Positions 56,001 through 64,000 of a stretch of 64,000 bases of DNA are shown here, in pieces. This DNA comes from Ascidia mentula (lineage: Eukaryota > Chordata > Ascidiacea > Phlebobranchia > Ascidiidae). A program made the position numbers and the translations under genes. Where the stretch lies: contig OX387197.1 in assembly GCA_947561715.1 (NCBI GenBank), positions 11,715,001-11,779,000 of the forward strand, read 5' to 3'. The notes under the pieces are model-generated. The model worked only from the letters and a program-made list of their open reading frames with translations. It ran no database searches and had not been told where the DNA came from. Position 1 is the stretch's first letter. Each line of letters begins with the position of its first letter.

Positions 56001-59000
56001 TTTTCATTAGATAATTAATATCTACAAGCAATTCATGTCAAGGTCACAAACTTCTATGGAACTAACTTCATTGCTTCACATAGCATAACTAATTAGAGAT
56101 CACATGAGGTTGTATTAAGGGGACCAAGCCTTGTGGTAGGAACCTCTCAGTTACAAAGCAAACAACAATATTCATACTTGGGCCCAGACAAAGCTAATTA
56201 CCATCCTATAAATATTTCAGGGCACCCTAAGCACTTCTTATGAGTTAGTTGTTTAATCATTTACTTGCAACATACAAAGTTGTAGAGTTTTTGAAAAACT
56301 TTTATGCTGCATTGCTACACAATTTACAAACCTGTAACAAAAATTGCACAGTTAATTTCTTCTTTGTTGTACCCCAGTTCTAATAATGATTTGCTGTGTG
56401 GTTGCAATGGCATAGAACTTAATATTTCTAAAATTAGATCTGAAATGAAATTATAATTATTCATATTGAACATTTTTGCACAGATCATAGCTACCGGTTG
56501 GTGGTAAACTAGGCTGACTTGATGAATGTAAAAAGAATGCAAAGTGAGTCATCCAAGAAAGCAATGTTTGAAAATCAAATGATGCTGCAAAGCATTGTAT
56601 ATTTTGTTCCAAGTTAGGTTAAAAACATCCTTAACTTAACACCAAAACTTAAATACAAATTTATTTAAATATTTTACAGCATTACTTACACGTATGTATG
56701 ATAGCATCATAAATTTGTTGCACATGAAACTGATTTGGAAAAATGTGTTGGAAATGATTGACAACTGCACTAAGGGTCTCTGTACATGTGTTGAAGAAAA
56801 TTTATCCGTTTAAGGAAAAAGTTAGGTACAAAATTATTACATAAACACAAACATACGGAATGTAATGAATTCTTTATCCAGCTTATCTTGCTCTAAAGAT
56901 ATCACACCAAGCCATTCCATAAATGCTTTATTTGCTGAAACAATAGTATGAAAATAAAATAAATTAATAGAATTAGCGAAAAGTCAATAACAGACCGGGT
57001 TTTCCTGGTTGGAAATCAAATTGATTGTAAAGATGCACAGGAATGACATGTTGAATTTTTTCCAATTTAAGAAGTACTGTTGTTGATGCCTCCAAAATCT
57101 CAATACTTTTTGTCATTTTTTGGGAAAGAGATTTCATTTCATCTGCACCAAACAAATTTCCAAACTCAGTGATTGGGATAAAATGTTTATATAAATAGAA
57201 ATTTTTGTGATACATTATCTTACCTCTGTAGTTCCAAACAGTTCTTCTGTTAAACTTTGTAGCAAAGTTACCACTTCTTTTGACTTTCATTAGTGTATAA
57301 TTCTCAAGGTTTTTGTTTTTGCATCTTCCACCTACTCTTACAATTCCATTTTTTTGAAATTGAGCGATTCCCTCCAAAAATTGATCCAGTGCATGATTGG
57401 TGTAGCACACAACAAGTATTGGATTTTTGTGTACTTGTTGACGATGGTTACGTCTTGGTTGTTCATGGTGTGTAAAACTGTTCCCAAAAAGACTTGTTAC
57501 AAAACAAAATACCATAAGAGCACAAATAACACACTTGTTTGCAAGCAATAGCTTCATGATGATTAGACCAATGTAAGTTTTGCCTGTTCCAGGTGGACCT
57601 TGAATTATTGACATTTCTCTTGTTAACGCATTGACCAAAGCTTCCTTTTGGGAGTTGTCAAGAGATAGTTCCTCGGCAGATGGCCATGAGTTTTCATTTA
57701 AAATATCAACCACACCTTTAGTTGGAGGAAGGGTGTCTTAAAGCAATAAAATCAGAATTAAAAAATACATAAACTTCAATGTTAGGATAATGTCAAAAAC
57801 ATGATCATACCAAATACAGCAGAAAATACAAAACTATTTTTTCCAGGATTGTTTCTGAGATACTGAGGGGGTTGCACTGTTGATTGACATCTTAAAAGGT
57901 ATCTTTCAAGTGGAATGACATCAATTTCTATACATATTGCCAATAATTAAATACAAAATCCCATAATTCTGAGAAATCTCTAAATAACCTTGCAAACCGG
58001 CCAGTACATGGCGATAGGCCTCAAAGTATGCCTCAGTTTCGACCATTGTGTATTCTTGTTGCATATCAACATCAGGCACAACAAATGTTTCTCCAAACAG
58101 GGGGTCAACTTCATCTTCAAGGTCTAATATGAAAAAAAATTTTTTGTGCTAAAAAAAATTCTAACTGCTTTATGTTGAAAATAAAAATGCTACCTAATAT
58201 TTCTTCATATTCAGAACTAGGATCTTTAGTGGTTTGTGCAGCACTGATCTCTATGACACTAGTACTGTGTACAAATTCAACATTGAGAAATCCAAAGCTT
58301 AGTTTCTCTGGGTCCCGCTGAGCTACAGTAGCAAATAGTAGATTGTTCTGAAACAAAATTATTAATTTTATACGTAACAAGGACATGGTATATTTTTGAT
58401 AGAATTTACTTTAAATTTGTCACATGATAGACAAATCAAGTTTCCAAACATAAGGCGCTTGCTACTTTGCCATCGCACTCCACGTAATGGATTGGGATCA
58501 AAATGAATACAGTACAGCAGTCCTAGCAAACAATGAGTATAATTTTTTTTTATTGTTTCATGGCTTTTAATCTCACCTCTGGGTCCAGGAAAGGGATATT
58601 CAATCTTTACTTTATTGTACACTTTAATGTTTTGCACCCGAGTATTTTTTTTGTGCATGAGTGTATCTGCAAATGCATCATATGATTTATTACAATAATT
58701 TTCAACATATTTTGCTGTATCCACTAACCTGTAACTAAATATTCCTTAATGCCCTCACGCAAGGGTCTCACAAAATCTTCACGCAAAAGTCGATATTGAA
58801 CATCCAAATAATGGTCTTGACTATCAAAAAGAGTAGTAAGTTTTGTTAATAATTCCAAATCAAAATTCCTTATTTACTTTTCATAAGCCTTTGAAACTAA
58901 GTTGGTCCTTACAAATGGATTTGTGGTTGCGTTTATATCAGACTGCCGAGGAAACACAGGGATTTTTCGAAAATCGTCTGGAGGGTTTTCTTGGTGCATT

Positions 59001-60280
59001 GCAGATAAAACAAGGTTTTCTTTTTCTTGTCTTGAAACACATTGGCAGGTACTTTACTAATGTGTGATGTATAAAAAATAAATACATACTGTTTCTCCTT
59101 GATATTTTTAACCGGGGTTGATTTTATTTCGTTTAGTATCTGTTGCACCTCAGTAAATACTTGATGAACAGCTTCATGTGATTGAATGTCCAATTTACCC
59201 ACTGCATTTGTAATAATTAGGTTGAGCATAGAAACCTATAAAAAATACAATTACCCATTGTATGAAAGCAACTAAGTATACTATGTGCAATTGCAATTAT
59301 TATTAATGTTTAAATTATTGCCTGTTTTCTTGAACTTGTTGGCATTTTGGTCATCCAGGCTTTCATCAAGTAAAGACAGTTAGCTACATGAGTTGCACCA
59401 ACATCACGTCTTTGACGACTAAAAGATGTGAAACAATTAATTTTGCAATTAAACCTTGAGCTTAAACTGCTTACTTTTCATCAGAGATGCTGTGCAAAAA
59501 GGTTGCTGCCTTTTCATGAAAGTTACATTCCAAAGCATTTTTTAAAACAAAGTTCACTGATTGATTTGGAACTTCATCTTTACAAATCTTTGCCAAAACT
59601 TTGAGCAGCATTTGGGTCATACCTTCACAAAATATGCAATGTAAAATTTATTGCCTAATAGGTCAGCAAGATACTTGTTTTAGGTTGTTTAGGTTTTTTT
59701 TCTGACAAATTTCGTGATCCAGTGTGTGTGAAAATAATTTGTGTAGAAATTACAGATTAGAATTTTACCTTCTCTCAAGTCTTGTCTTAAAGTGACATAA
59801 AATCCAGATGATTCTGTTGCCAAACGGTTTGCTAAATCACTGGGTGTAATACTTTCATCATTGACCATTTCTTCCAGATATTTGTATGGGATAGGTCTTG
59901 GAGTACTTAAATGGCACATTGTGAAATTTTGAGAATCAATATACAGCTCAACAAAAAAAAAGGCACAACTCACAATTTCTCATCATTTTTTAGTGATGAT
60001 TGTGCACCACTTCTATCAGGAGAATTTCTTCCAGGAGGTCTACCCCTAGATGGTCGGGGAGTTTCTAGTAACGGAGCTTCAGGATTAACTTTTGAATGAT
60101 GTGGTGACCCTCTTTGTGCAGTATGGGGCTGAATGGGTTTCTTGTTCAACAAACTTCGCCTGATAATAATAGAATTATATCATAACATTTTAACATGACC
60201 AAAATAAGCTGCTTTTTATTGTAACTGATACACAAAGTTATGAAAATGATTACTAACTACCTTGGTTTGTACTTATTCAT
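50054..60280 (-). CDS. ZNFX1: NFX1-type zinc finger helicase ZNFX1
   Basis: This is a large UPF1-like SF1 RNA helicase with NFX1 fingers. In mammals it senses viral RNA; in nematodes it acts in small-RNA inheritance. About 30 exons run from ATG 60280 (MNKYKPRR) to TAG 50054. In order: a disordered Pro-rich N-terminus (about 60000-60150); an armadillo-like helical region (59000-59900); helicase motif [15 protein letters not shown] (57590); [16 protein letters not shown] (57410); an acidic insertion (55470-55580); motif [11 protein letters not shown] and [14 protein letters not shown] (54500-54670); LRIQHRMRP (54410); [20 protein letters not shown] (53700); and [10 protein letters not shown] (53520). 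At least five Cys-rich NFX1 blocks follow (51600-53180). An RZ-type finger, [20 protein letters not shown]...RSRCPEC (50270-50380), precedes the C-terminus. All catalytic motifs look intact. An acceptor TTGCAG lies 36 bp upstream of the ATG. Confidence 0.93.
53763..54003. repeat. SINE-like or foldback insertion in ZNFX1 intron
   Basis: This GC-richer block in an AT-rich intron begins near TTGTATGATGGGTTTTGC and includes CCAGCACGGCCGGGCCACCT, GTGCGACTGGCTGCGATCCT and CATGGGCGCCTGACTCGATA. It ends with TTTATCGGTGCCCATGCC. Several internal inverted repeats are visible. There is no clear tRNA A/B box and no coding sequence. Confidence 0.4.
55917..55948 (+). repeat. Repeat family C, copy 2 (ZNFX1 intron)
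   Basis: AGACAGATGGCCACTGTTTT followed by GACCTA is nearly identical to 36193-36219. The surrounding 450 bp of intron is otherwise AT-rich. Confidence 0.5.
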
Positions 60281-62619
60281 TGTTTTGCATTTGATTCATA
60301 TGTTTTTACAGATAGCCTGCAATTGAAGCTCACAAAATTAGAACAACCCAACAAGCAAAAACAGAATAATTTGAAAATAGTTATATGCCATTATTTTGCC
60401 AATTTTGACTGGCATTTTTTTTGTTTTTTTGCAAACAGGATATATTTGCTAGATTAAAATACTTGGCATCTGTTTAAATCATATTTGTCATTTAAATATA
60501 TCTTTAAATATTTTTAACTTAAAACCTTAAGTTCTCCAAAAAATACACAAGAAATTTATCTTTTTATTGTTGACTTGTTACTTTTGTATTCATTGTCATT
60601 TAATATTCTAAGAACTGTTTTATTCTGTGGATATTTTTTATTAATGGTGTCACATTAAAGACAAGATGGTACAAGATAACCTTCTGTTGCTAATTTTATT
60701 GAAAAGTTAATATGACTGCTGCGTTCAAAATTTTGTACAATTTTGTGAGGTATTACAACAGGCTGTCAAGTCTTTCATGGATCTGCAACTGTAACGCCTT
60801 AACGTTGGATTGAAATAAACCAGGATACAACAATGAAACAAAAATTTTAAAAAATAACAGTCAGAAATGGTATTCACAGTGTTATTAAATAATTTAATGC
60901 CAATAACATGTAACCTCAAACATGCAATAGTGCGATCAACAAAATGTTAAACAACGATAACGTTGCGGGGTGCTGCTTGAACGATAAAATTTGGTTGGTT
61001 AAAAAATTTTCAGTGATAAAGTTTTTCAGTTGCATAATTTTAGAAGTTAAGGAAACTTTATAACATCGATTACATTGGATGTTTTGGAACAAACCAATCA
61101 AATCACGTTTACGGCTACGCCATTGGTGTTTTGTTGGGTCAGTCGTTTTCCAAATTCTCAGTGTGACGCACGTACATTTATAGTGGGCAGGGGAGTCACC
61201 CGTTACTCAAAACTGATATCAACGCACGCTTGTTATGCAGATAACTTATACGGTTATTGAAAAGAAGTCAGTGCAACAGCGGCCACACACAACTGTATTT
61301 ATAGTTCGAGTGACGTAACCGTTTTGACGAATGAGTAATTATGCGTTAGTCTGTTTATACAGCCATGTATTCGGCATTGTGATGATTGCATTCTATGCTA
61401 CAATTCTATTCAATTTGACTCAATTCCTTTCTATTTTGATTCTAAAATACTGACACCAAACTGCAGATTTACTCATTTACTAACGTTTGTTGTCTGGGTA
61501 ATAAACTTTAATTTACGTCACAACATGAAGTATATTTAAAATTGTATTGCACCTCGTTTGAAATAAAAACGAAGTTTACCCAAACCTAAGTTGTGTGACA
61601 GAACAACGCCATTTCAAACATTATTATCTTACATAAACAATTTGCTGGTAACTCGTAACATAAAATACTCGTACTCTACACACACTGCCGATAAAAAAAC
61701 TAAAAAACCAAATACGTAGGGTTATATATTAGTTAATTTGCAGATCTACACAACAGTATAAACATCTTTCTATGAGCTAACTTAAGTTGCGCAACTAACT
61801 GCACACAGCTGCTGCACTGACAACACCTTTTTGTTTGAATTGAACTTTAGTTCCTCAATTCAGCGAATTGCGTCACTAGAGAGAATGGATTCGATATAGG
61901 GGAATCACCAATTTGGTAACCAGGGTATCGATCACGTGAAAATAGTGCAACTCGTCGATACAAGGAACCAAACTTTAGTATAAAAACACGAAGTTTGCGC
62001 CTAAGATGAAACCATCTTTTGTTGTGTATCTAAAACAGCTGACGTACTACTTTCCCACTCTTGTTCAAAATTGTGGTTGGGTTTAAAAAAGTTATATACA
62101 TTATTTCGTTGTGTATTTTCAATGATGTGAAGAATAGTAATTCAAATTTGAATGTTAAGCCAAGCCAAACTCATTGTTTTGAACTTAAATACTTTCCAAA
62201 AAACACACATTGACAAATCAAGTTGCTAAGTTGTATTTATTTGCACAGTATGGAAGTCGTTAAGTCAAAAAAGAATGACTTCACAAGCATTCATCACATC
62301 ATTTACAACAAAATAATACCAATAAACCAGATCGTAAGTGAGAAAAATGTTTGTTTTAGTGTTATTATTTCTATACAGAGTGAAATGTGGCAGTGATTTC
62401 AAAACAATGAAGCTGTAAAAAAATGAATAAAAGATTTTTAAAACTTGGGGTGTAGAATATATTGAAATTTGTTGATTGATAATGAAGAGGAAACTTTTGT
62501 TTCTCTCTGTATAAAAAATAGACCACTGTTTAGTTTAGAACTGTCAAATTTGAAAAGTTGCAGGCAGAACAGGTAATATGTTTACAAATAAAAACATCAA
62601 CACCTGACTAAGAATAAAA
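60281..62619. other. Intergenic region upstream of ZNFX1
   Basis: This lies between ZNFX1 and the 3' end of the borealin-like gene, both on the minus strand. It is AT-rich with no supported coding exon. CpG-containing sequence around 61100-61320 may hold the ZNFX1 promoter, but no element could be placed. Confidence 0.45.
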
Positions 62620-63385
62620 TCACTTTCCAAGTTCATCAGCAACACTTTGAAATGCAGCTGCTACTTTCCGTCTCATTTCTTCTGACATCTGACTTCCCTA
62701 AACACAACATTTCCATCAGTTGAATTCCCCACAACCAAATATTCGCACAAAGCTTTGAGAGATATCCCAAATAACACACACAAAAAAGTTAAAATAAACA
62801 ATTTCTTTTGTAGTATAAACCTACTGTGAAGTGAACAGGACTTCCTTGGTCTGAAAATAGATTGAGCTGAATCGAAGATATGTCATCATCACTTCTGAGG
62901 GTTCTTGGTTTGTCAAGTAAATTGGGTCGTCTAAAAAAACATACTTTGTTATCTGAAAAATAAAATATTGCATACATGCACCGAGTTTGCTGAAAATGAC
63001 CACATTGACAAACATTTGTGAATTAGTGGACATGTACAATTGGCATTATCAGCCACAGGGTGTGTGGGTGATGATACAAATAAAGATCTAATTCCTATGA
63101 TGGCAACTAGAAAATTCTGAATAGGTTATGGAATATAATAAACATTTCACATACCTTCCATTAAGTGTAAGCATAGGGGTTCCTTCCACTACTTTAAAAC
63201 TAAATGGTTTTGTCGATGATGGTGTTTGAAAAACAGATTTCTTTCGAGCAGAAACACTGGTTTTCCTTGTCTAAAAGTAGAGTTTGATTAGAAATAAACT
63301 CTAAGGAATCCAGTGTGAATTAAAACAAAATATACCTGTTTTGAAACCTTTTTTGTAGCTGTAGGTTTTCTTGCCGTTCGAGTAA
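62620..63385 (-). CDS. CDCA8: Borealin (CDCA8)-like C-terminal exons
   Basis: Four exons splice in phase: 63336-63385, 63155-63270, 62825-62930 and 62620-62697 (stop TGA). They encode about 115 residues. The sequence is basic at first (TRTARKPTATKKVSKQTRKT), then FSFKVVEGTPMLTLNG, then SSIQLNLFSDQGSPVHFTGS, then a terminal helix MRRKVAAAFQSVADELGK. Basic linker, GTP/TPG-like segment, beta-strand pair and final helix match the layout of the borealin C-terminal dimerisation domain. Borealin is a chromosomal passenger complex subunit. The assignment rests on pattern, not strong identity. The 5' exons were not found before 63700 and may lie further right. Confidence 0.45.
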
Positions 63386-63764
63386 CTGTGTAAATATTTA
63401 TATTTAGGAAAATCTTTACTTAAACCAATCATAAAAGTTATGACCAAGGTAGTCTCCCTGGATGTCAATTGTTTTGTGAACCGAAAACAGTTTTCCTATT
63501 ACAACAGTAGAATTGGTGACGCCCATTCATGGCAAACAAAAACTACAAAGCATGGTGCCAGTGCCAAACAACATATTACAGTTCTGATCACATAGCTGGA
63601 TGCACCATATGTCTATATTTTTGGGTTCTGGTAACATTTTTTTGTTTGGTGCAAACGAATGTGAAGAATAACATCATTTGACCATGTTAAGTCATAGTTT
63701 AAATATTCATAATTTTAAATCCTTCCAGACTTTAATTTATTCCACAACAAATAATAATATTCAG

Positions 63765-63929
63765 GAAAGGTTCCAGCGATAGTCATTAGAAAATGTCTCA
63801 ATGGTGTTTTCATAAAATTGTTGGACACCTAGGTGGTTTTTAACCTTCCCTGGATACAGGCCGCATCTCTGTATTTCTATGGAAAAGACTTTCCCGGTTG
63901 GGAATTGCCCTTCTCGAACTCCTGCGTAA
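63765..63929 (-). CDS. Terminal exon of an unrecognised gene (runs off right edge)
   Basis: After a 3' splice site ACGCAG, an open frame begins GVREGQFPTGKVFSIEIQRC, continues LYPGKVKNHLGVQQFYENTI and ends NDYRWNLS with TGA. Downstream on the minus strand a GGAATAAATTAAAG provides a polyadenylation signal, so this looks like the last exon of a gene whose body lies right of the window. I do not recognise the family. It lies upstream of, and on the same strand as, the borealin-like exons. Confidence 0.45.
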
Positions 63930-64000
63930 CAGAGTAAAATTATGTGTAACAATGCAATGGGTCATGCATGGGCGCCAGTGTTTTGGTTGAATGAGCGCAG

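Noticed and set aside
1..64000. CRISPR array, bacterial operon, prophage or defence island
   Set aside because: No regularly spaced direct repeats or prokaryotic gene structure; genes are intron-rich and chordate-like.

Overview
The window looks like nuclear DNA from a tunicate, most likely a Ciona-type ascidian. It is AT-rich, intron-dense with mostly short introns (about 50-700 bp), and packed with chordate-type genes. No bacterial or organellar features were seen. Species assignment is inference. All gene models below were spliced by hand, using GT/AG signals, reading phase and remembered family similarity.

Left third (1-19.8 kb). The 3'-truncated end of a CFAP99-like ciliary gene (minus) lies head-to-head with DCLRE1A/SNM1A (plus; UBZ4 finger plus metallo-beta-lactamase/beta-CASP nuclease). 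A CTTNBP2/CTTNBP2NL-like coiled-coil gene (minus) follows, then a repeat-rich gap. Next come a TEX36-like gene with a long novel tail (plus) and two tandem Rolling-stone-like membrane protein genes (plus) with matching exon phases.

Middle (19.8-42.1 kb). This holds several hAT-type foldback elements and a divergent KCNN (SK/IK)-type potassium channel gene whose selectivity filter reads GSG instead of GYG. A head-to-head pair of tiny genes follows. A single-pass EGF-SEA-EGF-EGF membrane protein comes next, with a Penelope-like element remnant in one intron. BCAS2 and NDUFA5 then sit on the same strand in an operon-like layout. The last gene here encodes an unrecognised protein with two predicted membrane segments.

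Right third (42.1-64 kb). It contains NDUFA12 (minus), a CYP2-clan cytochrome P450 (plus), and a large ZNFX1 gene of about 10 kb (minus; SF1 helicase, NFX1 fingers, RZ finger). A borealin-like 3' end and one unassigned terminal exon (both minus) finish the window.

The genes do not form one pathway. DNA crosslink repair, splicing, complex I, cilia/axoneme, ion channel and RNA-surveillance genes are simply neighbours in a compact genome. Recurrent themes are dispersed non-autonomous transposons (at least four families) and 3' splice-site-like signals close upstream of start codons. The latter fit the spliced-leader trans-splicing and operons known in ascidians. The most distinctive observation is the K+-channel paralogue with a non-canonical pore.
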